From: Phyllobacteriaceae bacterium
Lineage (GTDB): Bacteria > Pseudomonadota > Alphaproteobacteria > Rhizobiales > Rhizobiaceae
Reading direction: 5' to 3'
Assembly: GCA_024742765.1 (NCBI GenBank)
Contig: JANSXT010000009.1
Span: 16,586-80,585 of the forward strand
Length of the DNA: 64,000 nucleotides
In this document: positions 8,913 to 16,727 of the stretch, piece after piece
Layout of the letters: the number at the start of each line of letters is the position of its first letter
How positions within the stretch are numbered: position 1 is the first letter of the stretch
The notes under the pieces: generated by a model
Told to the model about the DNA's origin: nothing
The model's database searches: none
Seen by the model: the letters and a program-made list of their open reading frames with translations, nothing else
Program-made: the position numbers and the translations under genes

Positions 8913-10019
8913 ATGACGCGTCAATCCGTCCGGCACTGGCCCGCCACACCGCTCGCCGAACTTCTCGGCATTCAATGGCCGATCCTGCTGGCGCCGATGG
9001 CCGGCACGTCGACGCCGGAGCTTGCCGCCGGTGTGGCGGCGGCCGGCGGGCTTGGATCGCTTGGATGCGCGACGCAGCCGGTCGATGCCAGCCACCGCCA
9101 GATCGCCGCATTCCGGCAGATGTCCAATGGCGGGCTGAACGTCAATTTCTTCTGTCACGACCGGCCCACCAACATTGTCGAGCGGTCGCGGGCGGCGCGT
9201 GAACGGCTTGCGCCCTTCTACTCGGAAGCGGGGATCGACACGCCGCCGGAAGCGGCCGAACCATTCGTTCCTTTCGGCGCCGATCATTTGGCGCTGGTTG
9301 AAGAGTTCCGCCCCGACGTGGTCAGCTTTCATTTCGGCCTGCCGGCGCCAGACCTGCTTGACCGGGTGCGGGCAACGGGCGCAGCCATCTTCTGTACGGC
9401 CACTACCGTCGCTGAGGCCCGTCATCTGGAAGCGCAGGGGGTCGATGCCATCGTCGCGCAAGGGATTGAGGCTGGCGGTCACCGGGGCGTCTTTCTCGAC
9501 ACGCCGCTCAGCCAGCATTCCGGCCTGATGGCGCTGCTGCCGCAGATCGTCGATGCGGTGGAAGTGCCGGTCATCGCCGCTGGCGGGATTGCCGACGGAC
9601 GCGGGATCGCGGCCGCCATGATGCTGGGCGCGCAGGCCGTGCAGATCGGAACCGCCTTCCTGCGCTGTCCGGAAGCGGCGACGCCGGACCCGCACCGCGA
9701 CCGGCTGCGCGATGCGGGCGAGGGTGCGACACGGCTGACGCGCCTGTTTTCGGGCCGGCCGGCGCGCAGCGTCGTCAACCGGCTGATGCGCGAACTCGAA
9801 GAATGCGAGGCGGAGGCCGCGCCCTATCCGGCGCAGATATCGCTGGTCGCGCCGCTGGCGAAGGCCGTCGCCGAGGCCGACCGGCCGGATGTATCGTCCA
9901 TCTGGGCGGGACAGGCGGTGGCGCTGGGGCGCGACATGCCTGCCGCCGAACTCACGGCGCATCTGGCGGCCGAGGCCGACGCGCTGCTGCGGCCGGCCCA
10001 CACGGAAACGGACCCCTGA
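8913..10019 (+). CDS. nitronate monooxygenase-family flavoprotein
   Basis: This 368-residue FMN-dependent TIM-barrel protein belongs to the nitronate monooxygenase / 2-nitropropane dioxygenase family. Visible motifs are ILLAPMAGTSTPELAAGVAAAG at the N-terminus, AQGIEAGGHRGVF (the family signature with the FMN-phosphate and active-site histidine) and VIAAGGIADGRGIAAAMMLGAQAVQIGTAFL. It would oxidise propionate-3-nitronate or similar nitronates. The gene lies between choX and choW, 3 nt before choW, so it is probably cotranscribed with the choline permease. A link to choline use is not known. Confidence 0.88.
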   Translation: MTRQSVRHWPATPLAELLGIQWPILLAPMAGTSTPELAAGVAAAGGLGSLGCATQPVDASHRQIAAFRQMSNGGLNVNFFCHDRPTNIVERSRAARERLAPFYSEAGIDTPPEAAEPFVPFGADHLALVEEFRPDVVSFHFGLPAPDLLDRVRATGAAIFCTATTVAEARHLEAQGVDAIVAQGIEAGGHRGVFLDTPLSQHSGLMALLPQIVDAVEVPVIAAGGIADGRGIAAAMMLGAQAVQIGTAFLRCPEAATPDPHRDRLRDAGEGATRLTRLFSGRPARSVVNRLMRELEECEAEAAPYPAQISLVAPLAKAVAEADRPDVSSIWAGQAVALGRDMPAAELTAHLAAEADALLRPAHTETDP

Positions 10020-10022
10020 CCC

Positions 10023-10859
10023 ATGAACTGGCTGACCGACAACAAGATACCCGTGGGCGATGCGGCCGGTGCGTTCTTCGACTGGCTGCAAGACAATGGC
10101 GCCTTCTTTTTCGACGGCCTGTCCGATGCGATGGACGTCCTGATCGATGCGATCCTGTGGGTGCTGCAGACGCCGCATCCGCTGATTGTCGTTGCCGCCT
10201 TCGTCGCGCTGACCTGGGCGCTGCAGCGGCGGTGGTCGGTCTGCGCGCTTGTCGGGTTCGGCTTCCTGTTCATCCTCAACCAGGGCTATTGGGAGGAGAC
10301 AACCGAAAGCCTGACGCTGGTCCTGTCGGCCTGTCTGGTCTGCATGGCGATCGGCGTGCCGATCGGCATCGCGGCGGCGCATCGGCCACGGCTTTACGCC
10401 TATATGCGGCCGGTTCTGGACCTGATGCAGACGCTGCCGACCTTCGTCTATCTTATTCCGGCGATTGTCTTTTTCGGGATCGGCATGGTGCCGGGGCTGA
10501 TCGCCACGGTCATCTTTGTCCTGCCCGCGCCGATAAGGCTGACCCATCTGGGCGTCTCGTCGACGCCGATGCCGCTGCTCGAAGCGGCGCGTGCGTTCGG
10601 CGCAACGCCAAGGCAGACGCTGTGGAAGGTGGAACTGCCCTATGCGTTTCCGCAGATCATGGCCGGTCTCAACCAGACGATCATGCTGTCGCTCTCCATG
10701 GTGGTGATCGCGGCGCTGGTCGGCGCGGACGGGCTCGGCGTGCCGGTGGTGCGGGCGCTCAACCGGGTCGACACGGCGCTCGGTTTTGAAAGCGGCTTCA
10801 TCATTGTGGTGGTGGCGATCATGCTCGACCGGATGCTGCGCATCGAGGCCCGCAAATGA
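10023..10859 (+). CDS. choW: choline ABC transporter permease
   Basis: This 278-residue inner-membrane permease of the OpuAB/ProW type has about six membrane segments. The QTLPTFVYLIPAIVFFGIG segment is diagnostic, and the EAA loop that contacts the ATPase is EAARAFGATPRQTLWKVELP. It carries choline across the inner membrane with ChoX and ChoV. It overlaps choV by 4 nt (ATGA) and follows the nitronate monooxygenase-like gene by 3 nt. Confidence 0.94.
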   Translation: MNWLTDNKIPVGDAAGAFFDWLQDNGAFFFDGLSDAMDVLIDAILWVLQTPHPLIVVAAFVALTWALQRRWSVCALVGFGFLFILNQGYWEETTESLTLVLSACLVCMAIGVPIGIAAAHRPRLYAYMRPVLDLMQTLPTFVYLIPAIVFFGIGMVPGLIATVIFVLPAPIRLTHLGVSSTPMPLLEAARAFGATPRQTLWKVELPYAFPQIMAGLNQTIMLSLSMVVIAALVGADGLGVPVVRALNRVDTALGFESGFIIVVVAIMLDRMLRIEARK

Positions 10860-11878
10860 GCGTCGCGGTCGCATTCGATGCGGTGAACATCGTCTTCGGC
10901 GACCGGCCGGCCGAGGCGCTGCCGCTGATGGATGAAGGCCGTACACGCGGCGACATCCAGGCCGAGACCGGGCAGGTGCTGGGCGTGCACGATTGCTCGC
11001 TTGAGGTGGGTGAGGGGGAGATCGTCGTTCTGATGGGCCTTTCGGGCTCCGGCAAGTCGACGCTGTTGCGTGCGGTCAACGGGCTGAACCCGGTGGTGCG
11101 CGGCGCCGTCCACGTCAATGATGGCGACCGGATGGTCGATGTCTCGTCGGCCGACGCCGACACGTTGCGCCGGATAAGGCTCGAGCGGGTCGCGATGGTG
11201 TTCCAGCAGTTCGGCCTGCTGCCCTGGCGCACCGTGCGCGACAATGTCGGTCTGGGGCTGGAACTGGCGGGCCTCGACAAGGCCGAGCGCACCCGGCAGG
11301 TCGATGAGCAGTTGGCGCTGGTCGGGCTCGACGGCTGGGCCGACCGAAAGGTGGGCGAACTGTCGGGCGGCATGCAGCAGCGCGTCGGCCTTGCACGCGC
11401 CTTTGCGACCAACGCACCGATACTTTTGATGGACGAGCCGTTCTCGGCGCTGGACCCGTTGATCCGCACGCGCCTGCAGGACGAACTGATCGATCTTCAG
11501 GCCAAGCTGAAACGCACGATCATCTTCGTCAGCCACGATCTGGACGAGGCGTTCAAGCTGGGCGACCGGATCGCCATCATGGAAGGCGGGCGGATCGTCC
11601 AATGCGGCACGCCGCAGCAGATCTTCTCCGACCCGGTCAATGATTATGTCGCCGATTTTGTCGCCCACATGAACCCGCTGGGTGTCCTGTGCGCCCGCGA
11701 CATTATGGGCGCGCCCGAAGACGACGCGGCGGAAAAGGTCGGCGCAGACATGACCGTGCGCGACGTGATGGAAAAGCTGCGCGCCGTGGAGGCCGTGGCG
11801 GTGACCGATGGGGACGAAGTCGTCGGACGCATCAGCCGGGCCGATGTGATGGCCAAGCTGCTCGATCCGCGCGGCTGA
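10856..11878 (+). CDS. choV: choline ABC transporter ATP-binding protein
   Basis: This 340-residue ATPase powers choline import with ChoX and ChoW. Walker A is GLSGSGKST, the Q-loop region is VFQQFGLLPWRTV, the signature is LSGGMQQRVGLARA and Walker B is ILLMDEPFSALDP. The C-terminal tail (DMTVRDVMEKL, then DGDEVVGRISRADVMAKLL) looks like a reduced CBS module, as in OpuAA/ProV-type ATPases. The last gene of the cho block, it ends 142 nt before the next gene, a convergent one. Confidence 0.94.
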   Translation: MSVAVAFDAVNIVFGDRPAEALPLMDEGRTRGDIQAETGQVLGVHDCSLEVGEGEIVVLMGLSGSGKSTLLRAVNGLNPVVRGAVHVNDGDRMVDVSSADADTLRRIRLERVAMVFQQFGLLPWRTVRDNVGLGLELAGLDKAERTRQVDEQLALVGLDGWADRKVGELSGGMQQRVGLARAFATNAPILLMDEPFSALDPLIRTRLQDELIDLQAKLKRTIIFVSHDLDEAFKLGDRIAIMEGGRIVQCGTPQQIFSDPVNDYVADFVAHMNPLGVLCARDIMGAPEDDAAEKVGADMTVRDVMEKLRAVEAVAVTDGDEVVGRISRADVMAKLLDPRG

Positions 11879-11934
11879 CAGCGTTGCGTCCGGCGTCGGC
11901 CGGCATTGAGATCGATAAGGGGCGGGGGCAGGTT

Positions 11935-11968
11935 GCAAGGACCGCGGCCGGGGAGCCGCGGTCCTTGC
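11935..11968. terminator. 14-bp perfect hairpin between convergent genes
   Basis: GCAAGGACCGCGGC (11935-11948) pairs perfectly with its reverse complement (11955-11968) around a 6-nt loop. It lies between choV and the convergent small secreted-protein gene. No U-tract follows on either strand, so it may be a bidirectional RNA-end stabiliser or a weak terminator. Confidence 0.5.
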
Positions 11969-12020
11969 GGGCCGCCTTGCGAGGGTGGGCCTGGTTCAGG
12001 GGCAAGGCGACCGGTTCGCA

Positions 12021-12275
12021 TCAGCGCAGCGGTGTCGACTTGTACTGCCACAGCAGATCGCCGGTGGCCCCGTCGCGCACCGTGGTCACCGTGCAGTCGC
12101 AGAACGGGTCGGTTGCATGTTCATAGACGCGCTCGGCGCCGATGGAGGCGGTGGCGGCGCGGTCGATCGCGGGACCCTGGTCGATGGTCAGCGCATCGAG
12201 CGCGCCCGCGCCGGCGATGGCGGGCATGGCGACGAAGGCCGCGGCGGTGAGGGCAAGTGTCGGGAGGGCTTTCAT
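12021..12275 (-). CDS. small secreted protein of unknown function
   Basis: This 84-residue ORF starts with a convincing signal peptide (MKALPTLALTAAAFVAMPAIAGA), leaving about 60 mature residues. The mature part contains a CDC pair (DPFCDCTVTTV), which could bind metal or form a disulphide, and ends LLWQYKSTPLR. I do not recognise the family. A good ribosome site (AAAGGACC) precedes the ATG. The gene is divergent from a TetR regulator, and the first TetR-type dyad lies 27 nt upstream of its start, so it is probably a target of that regulator. Confidence 0.65.
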   Translation of the reverse strand: MKALPTLALTAAAFVAMPAIAGAGALDALTIDQGPAIDRAATASIGAERVYEHATDPFCDCTVTTVRDGATGDLLWQYKSTPLR

Positions 12276-12301
12276 GGTCGGGTCCTTTCATGTTCGAATT
12301 A

Positions 12302-12322
12302 TGAACTGAACGGTTCAGTTCA
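12302..12322. promoter_or_regulatory. TetR-type operator 1
   Basis: TGAACTGAAC (12302-12311), a central G and GTTCAGTTCA (12313-12322) form a 21-bp dyad with perfect 10-bp arms. It lies between the secreted-protein gene and tetR, next to the former. Confidence 0.75.
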
Positions 12323-12367
12323 TTAACTTGAACGTGTCGGACATCGCTGCTAGTGTCAACAAGAAAA

Positions 12368-12388
12368 TGAACTGAACGGTTTATTTCA
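12368..12388. promoter_or_regulatory. TetR-type operator 2
   Basis: This second copy has an identical left arm and centre (TGAACTGAACG at 12368-12378) and a degenerate right arm (GTTTATTTCA). It starts 66 nt after the first dyad and ends 15 nt before the tetR start, so bound regulator would block tetR itself. Confidence 0.65.
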
Positions 12389-12403
12389 ATTCAAGGCATT
12401 GCA

Positions 12404-13030
12404 ATGACAGAGAAAATGAGCCCGCGCAGTGCGGCAAAGTGCGAATTGATCGTCCATGGCGCGACGCAGATTTTCGAGCGGGAAGGCTTTGAGGGGGCGA
12501 GCGTCGACATGATTGCCGAGGCGGCGAACGTCTCCAAGGCAACGCTCTACAAATATTTTCCGAACAAGGAAGAGCTGTTTCAGGTGACCATCAGGCGCCT
12601 ATGCGAGCGCTATTCAAAGTCGTTGGCGCGGCTGGCGGTCGACGAGGACGATCACGACGCGGTTCTGATGGCGATGGCGGGCATCGTCGTGCGGACCTTC
12701 GCCTCGCGGCTGCTGATCGACCTGTTCCGGCTGGCGCTGGCCGAATCGCTGCGCTTTCCCGAACTGGGACGCGCATTCTACGAGGCCGGCCCGCAGGAGG
12801 CGACACGGCAGATCAAGGCCAATCTGGAGCAACTGGTCGCCGGCGGGTGGCTGGCGATCGATGATTGCGAACTCGCCGCGCGCCAGTTCAAGGAACTGTG
12901 CAAGGCCGAACTGTTTCATCTGGCGGTGCTGGGCATCCGCAACGACTTTTCCGAAGAAGAGTTCGAGCAGGTGGCGCGCCGGGCCGTGGACATGTTCGCG
13001 CGCGCCTATGCGCCGGACGCGCCGGCATGA
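12404..13030 (+). CDS. TetR-family transcriptional regulator
   Basis: This 208-residue TetR-type repressor has an N-terminal HTH (ASVDMIAEAANVSKATLYKYFPNKEELF, about residues 32-58) and an AcrR/YcdC-like C-terminal domain (AGIVVRTFASRLLIDLFRLALAES). The ligand is not evident. Two TGAACTGAAC-type dyads upstream point to autoregulation and control of the divergent secreted-protein gene. No efflux pump lies next to it, so a further target may lie elsewhere in the genome. Confidence 0.88.
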   Translation: MTEKMSPRSAAKCELIVHGATQIFEREGFEGASVDMIAEAANVSKATLYKYFPNKEELFQVTIRRLCERYSKSLARLAVDEDDHDAVLMAMAGIVVRTFASRLLIDLFRLALAESLRFPELGRAFYEAGPQEATRQIKANLEQLVAGGWLAIDDCELAARQFKELCKAELFHLAVLGIRNDFSEEEFEQVARRAVDMFARAYAPDAPA

Positions 13031-13184
13031 TGACGGTCGCAAGCGTGCTCGATCGGAGCGGGCGGATCCCGGCTCGCTGACGCCCGATTGATGGCTCTTT
13101 GCGGTGTCGGGCCTTGCGGCGCGGGTCCGCTTGGTGTTCCTGTCTTGCCTGTCCGCACGCATTCCGGCCCGGCAAGGAGCGACC

Positions 13185-14507
13185 ATGTCCGAATTCGACC
13201 TGATCATCGAAAATGCCATCGTGGTGACCGCCGATGCGGCGGGACGCGTCCTCGACAAGGGCGGCGTCGCGGTGGCCGGCGGACGCATTGCCCATGTCCT
13301 GCCGCAGGCCGAGCTTGAGCCGATGAAGTCCCGCGCCGCGACGGTGATCGACGGAAGCGGAAACATCCTGATGCCCGGTCTCGTCAACACGCACTGCCAT
13401 GCCGGCGACTGCCTGTTTCGCGGCCTTGTCGAGAACCTGCCGCTGGAAGCCTGGCTTCAGACGGTGTGGAAGGCCGAGGGCGCAATTCTCGATCCCGACA
13501 CGACGCGGCTCGGCTCCGTCATCGGCTTTGCCGAGCAACTCCTGTCGGGCGTGACGACGGCGATGGACATGTTCTGGTATCCACGCGCGACGGTGGAGGC
13601 GGCGCGGGCGGTCGGGCTGCGCGTCGCTGCCGGCGGCATCTTTTTCGATCCGCCCGGCATGGACAAGAAGACCGCCAACAGCCGGCAGGGGGACGCCGAA
13701 CGCTTCATCGCCGAATTCGCCGACGCCGAAGATGTGATCGTCGCGACCATGCCGCATGGCGCCTATACGGTCTCGCCGGACAATCTGCGGCTTGCCAAGG
13801 ACATCGCCGAAGCCCATGGCGCGCTTTATCATGTCCATGCCGCCGAGACCCGCGCCGAACAGGCCGATGTGACGAGCCGCTACGGCCGGTCGGTGATCCG
13901 GCACATGGATCATCTGGGCCTGTTGGACGAGCGCACGGTGCTGGCCCATTGTGTCCATCTTGACGACGAAGAAATCGCGATCCTTGCCCGCTCCGGCGCG
14001 ACGGCGGTGCACAATCCGGTGTCGAACCTCAAGCTCGGCTCCGGGATTGCCCGCATTCCCGACCTGCTGAAGGCCGGCGTCCGCGTGACGCTGGGCACGG
14101 ACGGTGCGATCAGCGGCAACGATCTGGACATGTGGCTGGCGATCCGCCTGGCGGCGATGCTGCACAAAGGCGCGGGCATGGATGCCGAGGCCGTGTCGAC
14201 CGGTCAGGCACTGGCCATGGCCACGCGCGAGGGCGCGGCGGCACTTGGCGCCGGCGACCGGCTCGGCACGCTCGAGCCCGGCCGCTTCGCCGACATGGCG
14301 ATGGTCGATGTCCGCCGCGCCCATGCGGTGCCGCTGTTCGATCCGGTCACCCATCTGGTCTACTCGGCCAACAAGTCCGATGTCCGCCACGTCTTTCTGG
14401 GTGGCGAACAGGTGGTCCGCGACGGCCAACTGACCCGCATCGATGTGTCGGGACCTGTCGCCGAGGTGCAGGCGATGGCGCCGAAGATCGCCGCGACCAT
14501 TGCGTAA
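13185..14507 (+). CDS. amidohydrolase, probable methylthioadenosine/SAH-type nucleoside deaminase
   Basis: ATG 13185 follows AAGGAG and gives 440 residues. This amidohydrolase-superfamily protein shows the HxH metal pair His70/His72 in NTHCHAGD, a further His218 in YHVHAAET, His255 in LAHCVHLD and the catalytic Asp306 in GTDGAIS. The NLPLEAWL segment after HCH resembles MtaD/DadD enzymes, which deaminate methylthioadenosine, S-adenosylhomocysteine or 5'-deoxyadenosine to the inosine form. It is followed 15 nt later by a PNP-family phosphorylase with 6-oxopurine-type residues, which supports that reading. Guanine or 8-oxoguanine deaminase or a TrzN-like hydrolase are alternatives. Confidence 0.78.
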   Translation: MSEFDLIIENAIVVTADAAGRVLDKGGVAVAGGRIAHVLPQAELEPMKSRAATVIDGSGNILMPGLVNTHCHAGDCLFRGLVENLPLEAWLQTVWKAEGAILDPDTTRLGSVIGFAEQLLSGVTTAMDMFWYPRATVEAARAVGLRVAAGGIFFDPPGMDKKTANSRQGDAERFIAEFADAEDVIVATMPHGAYTVSPDNLRLAKDIAEAHGALYHVHAAETRAEQADVTSRYGRSVIRHMDHLGLLDERTVLAHCVHLDDEEIAILARSGATAVHNPVSNLKLGSGIARIPDLLKAGVRVTLGTDGAISGNDLDMWLAIRLAAMLHKGAGMDAEAVSTGQALAMATREGAAALGAGDRLGTLEPGRFADMAMVDVRRAHAVPLFDPVTHLVYSANKSDVRHVFLGGEQVVRDGQLTRIDVSGPVAEVQAMAPKIAATIA

Positions 14508-14522
14508 AAGGGCCTGCCGACG

Positions 14523-15356
14523 ATGACCGAACCCAGCCAGACCGAACGCCGCGATGCGGCCGTGGCCGCCATCCGGGCGCACACCGATCGTGCCTGCGAT
14601 ACCGCCCTTGTCCTCGGGACCGGGCTTGGCGGGCTGGTCGACGCCATCGAAGACCCGGTTCATGTGCCCTATGACGCAATCGACGGCTTTCCGCGGTCGA
14701 CCGCGCCGGGCCATGCCGGTCGCCTTGTGTTCGGCCGGTTGCATGGCGCGGACGTTGCGGCCATGCAGGGACGCTTTCATCTTTATGAGGGCTGGTCGGC
14801 GCGCGACATCGCGCTGGCGATCTATGTGCTAAAGGGGCTGGGCGCCCGGCAGCTGATCATCACCAACGCCGCGGGCGGGCTGAATGCGGACTTTGATGCG
14901 GGCGATGTCATGCTGATCGAGGATCACATGAACTTCACCGGCCACAATCCGCTGACCGGCATCAATGACGAGGCCATCGGCCCGCGCTTTCCCGACCTGC
15001 TGCACGCCTATGATCCGGCGCTGCGCAAAATGGCGCTCGCGGCCGCGGGGCAGGCAGGCGTGCCGCTGCGGCGCGGCATCTATCTGGGCATTGCAGGGCC
15101 ATCGCTCGAGACGGCCGCCGAGCGGCGGTATTTCGCGTCGACCGGCGGAGATGCGATCGGCATGTCGACGGTCATGGAGGTCATCGCGGCGGCCCATTGC
15201 GGGCTTCCGGTGCTGGCGTTCTCGGCGATCACCAACAAGGCGACGGGCGGCACGGACCAGCAGGTGGACACGATCGAGGACGTGCTCGCCAACGCCGCGA
15301 TCAGCGGCGAAAAGATCGCGCGTGTGCTGGCGGCCCTGTTGCCGCAAACGGCCTGA
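14523..15356 (+). CDS. PNP-family phosphorylase, probable methylthioinosine or 5'-deoxyinosine phosphorylase
   Basis: This 277-residue trimeric-type purine nucleoside phosphorylase has family motifs IITNAAGGLNADFDAGDVMLI and AGPSLETAAE (Glu196). The base-specificity position is Asn238 in AITNKATG. PNPs for 6-oxopurines have Asn there and MTA phosphorylases have Asp. The residue before EDVL is Ile251, where human PNP has the His257 that contacts the ribose 5'-OH. By that alignment the enzyme should take a 6-oxopurine nucleoside with a hydrophobic 5' group, such as methylthioinosine, giving methylthioribose-1-phosphate and hypoxanthine. Together with the deaminase 15 nt upstream this makes a two-step nucleoside entry route. 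Confidence 0.85.
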   Translation: MTEPSQTERRDAAVAAIRAHTDRACDTALVLGTGLGGLVDAIEDPVHVPYDAIDGFPRSTAPGHAGRLVFGRLHGADVAAMQGRFHLYEGWSARDIALAIYVLKGLGARQLIITNAAGGLNADFDAGDVMLIEDHMNFTGHNPLTGINDEAIGPRFPDLLHAYDPALRKMALAAAGQAGVPLRRGIYLGIAGPSLETAAERRYFASTGGDAIGMSTVMEVIAAAHCGLPVLAFSAITNKATGGTDQQVDTIEDVLANAAISGEKIARVLAALLPQTA

Positions 15357-15445
15357 GCCGGTTGCGCTCCATAACCTTGAGTTGAACATTGCCGGCCCGG
15401 CCGGCATGGCCGTCCGCTGCACAAATCACACAAATGCCAGATGGC

Positions 15446-15473
15446 TTGACAATTGTGTATCTGCTTATATTCT
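15446..15473 (+). promoter_or_regulatory. promoter and SorC-type box upstream of the RuBisCO-like gene
   Basis: TTGACA (15446-15451) with TATTCT (15468-15473) at 16-nt spacing makes a good sigma-70-like promoter in an AT-rich patch. TTGACAATTG overlaps the perfect palindrome ACAATTGT (15449-15456). Similar TTGACAA-type boxes lie at 20990 and 24464-24473 in this locus, so it is a candidate operator of the SorC-type regulator. Confidence 0.6.
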
Positions 15474-15573
15474 CGTAACGTCACTTCGCGTTTCAAAGGG
15501 GATAGGCCTTGGCACATCAGCGGTCGAAGCGCGGCTCTAGGCGAGCTGCCGGCACCGGCAAGGCCGACCCGCG

Positions 15574-16722
15574 GTGACCGCCGGCGCAGTGGAGCGGTTC
15601 CGGGTCATCTACCGCATCTTCGCCGGAAGTGCCGCCGAGGCCATACGGCGCGCCCACGACATCGCCATCGAACAGACCGTGGAAATCCCGGCCGATGTGG
15701 TGCCCGAGGGGTTCATCGCCGATGAGATCGTCGGCCAGGTCGGCCGGGCGGAAATGGGCGAACGCGGCGTCTTCGATGTGGCGATTTCCTATTCGCCCGA
15801 CAGTGTCGGCTCCGAACTGAGCCAGTTGCTCAACGTCATCTTCGGCAACTCATCCATTCAGCAGGGCATCAAGGCAATCGGCTTCGAGCCGGGCGCGACG
15901 ATCGCCGAGCGCTTTGCCGGGCCGCGCTTTGGCATTGAGGGTGTCAGGGCGCGGGCGAACCGGCCTTCAGGCGGGCTTATCTCGCCTGTCATCAAACCGC
16001 AGGGCTCATCGCCCGATACGCTGGCCGAGATCGCGTTCCGCTGCGTCGCCGGCGGCGCGGACATCATCAAGGATGATCACGGCCTTGCCGACCAGTCCAT
16101 GGCGCCGTTCGAGAAACGCACCGAGGCCATCGCCGGAGCCGTCGCGCGGGCCAATGCGGAATTCGGAATGTCCGCCCTGCATTTCGCCAACATCACCGGC
16201 GCACCGGACCAGCTTGTCGAACGCGCTTTCTTCGCAAAGGACGCCGGCGCCGGCGGCGTCTTGCTGATGCCGGGCCTTTTAGGGTTCGAGATCGTGGACC
16301 GGCTCGCCAGCGATCCGGAATTCGACCTGCCGATCATGACGCATCCGAGCTTCACCGGCCCGTTCGTCCTGTCGCCTGACACCGGCTTCTCCCATGCGAT
16401 GATGTACGGGACGCTGCAGCGTCTTGCCGGTTCCGACATTTCGGTTTTTCCCAATGTCGGCGGGCGGTTCGGCTTTTCGGCGGAAGAATGCGGTTCGATC
16501 GCCGATGCATGCCGTGATCCCGCAGGCTTCGGCATGCCGATCTTTCCGAGCCCCGGCGGCGGCATGAGCGTCGACCGGGCAGCCGACATGGTGGCCATGT
16601 ATGGCGAGGATGTCGTCTATCTGATCGGAGGCAGCCTGCTGCGCCATGGCGACAAGATTGGTGAGGCCGTCACCGCCATGCGGCAGGCGGTGGATGCTGC
16701 CGCCGGCGCGGAAACCGCCTGA
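15574..16722 (+). CDS. RuBisCO-like protein (form IV)
   Basis: This 382-residue protein starts at GTG 15574. It has the RuBisCO large-subunit fold, with Lys141 in SPVIKPQG (the first catalytic lysine region) and the metal-site lysine Lys166 in IIKDDHG. RuBisCO and MTR-type RLPs have KDDE at this site; here the Glu is replaced by His169. The loop-6 lysine motif (GKLEG) is not present; the corresponding region reads PNVGGRFGFS. Phosphate-binding glycines are kept (SPGGGMS, LIGGSL). Carbon fixation is therefore not expected. RLPs of this kind isomerise or cleave sugar phosphates; the surrounding mtn genes suggest a (methylthio)ribulose phosphate, while some rhizobial RLPs act in apiose catabolism. 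The assignment stays open. Confidence 0.88.
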   Translation: MTAGAVERFRVIYRIFAGSAAEAIRRAHDIAIEQTVEIPADVVPEGFIADEIVGQVGRAEMGERGVFDVAISYSPDSVGSELSQLLNVIFGNSSIQQGIKAIGFEPGATIAERFAGPRFGIEGVRARANRPSGGLISPVIKPQGSSPDTLAEIAFRCVAGGADIIKDDHGLADQSMAPFEKRTEAIAGAVARANAEFGMSALHFANITGAPDQLVERAFFAKDAGAGGVLLMPGLLGFEIVDRLASDPEFDLPIMTHPSFTGPFVLSPDTGFSHAMMYGTLQRLAGSDISVFPNVGGRFGFSAEECGSIADACRDPAGFGMPIFPSPGGGMSVDRAADMVAMYGEDVVYLIGGSLLRHGDKIGEAVTAMRQAVDAAAGAETA

Positions 16723-16727
16723 TCGCG

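Noticed and set aside
8814..10946. 710-codon open frame on the minus strand across the nitronate monooxygenase and choW genes
   Set aside because: It is antisense to well-supported genes and reads as His/Arg/Gln-rich shadow sequence.
12888..14780. 630-codon minus-strand frame opposite the deaminase and phosphorylase
   Set aside because: The plus-strand genes have intact catalytic motifs; the antisense frame has none.
15357..15573. SAM-type riboswitch upstream of the RuBisCO-like gene
   Set aside because: I looked for conserved stems of SAM-I, SAM-II and SAH riboswitches and saw none; the region reads as promoter and operator.
15574..16722. A functional CO2-fixing RuBisCO
   Set aside because: The metal-site Glu is His, the loop-6 lysine is absent, and no small subunit, phosphoribulokinase or carboxysome genes are present.
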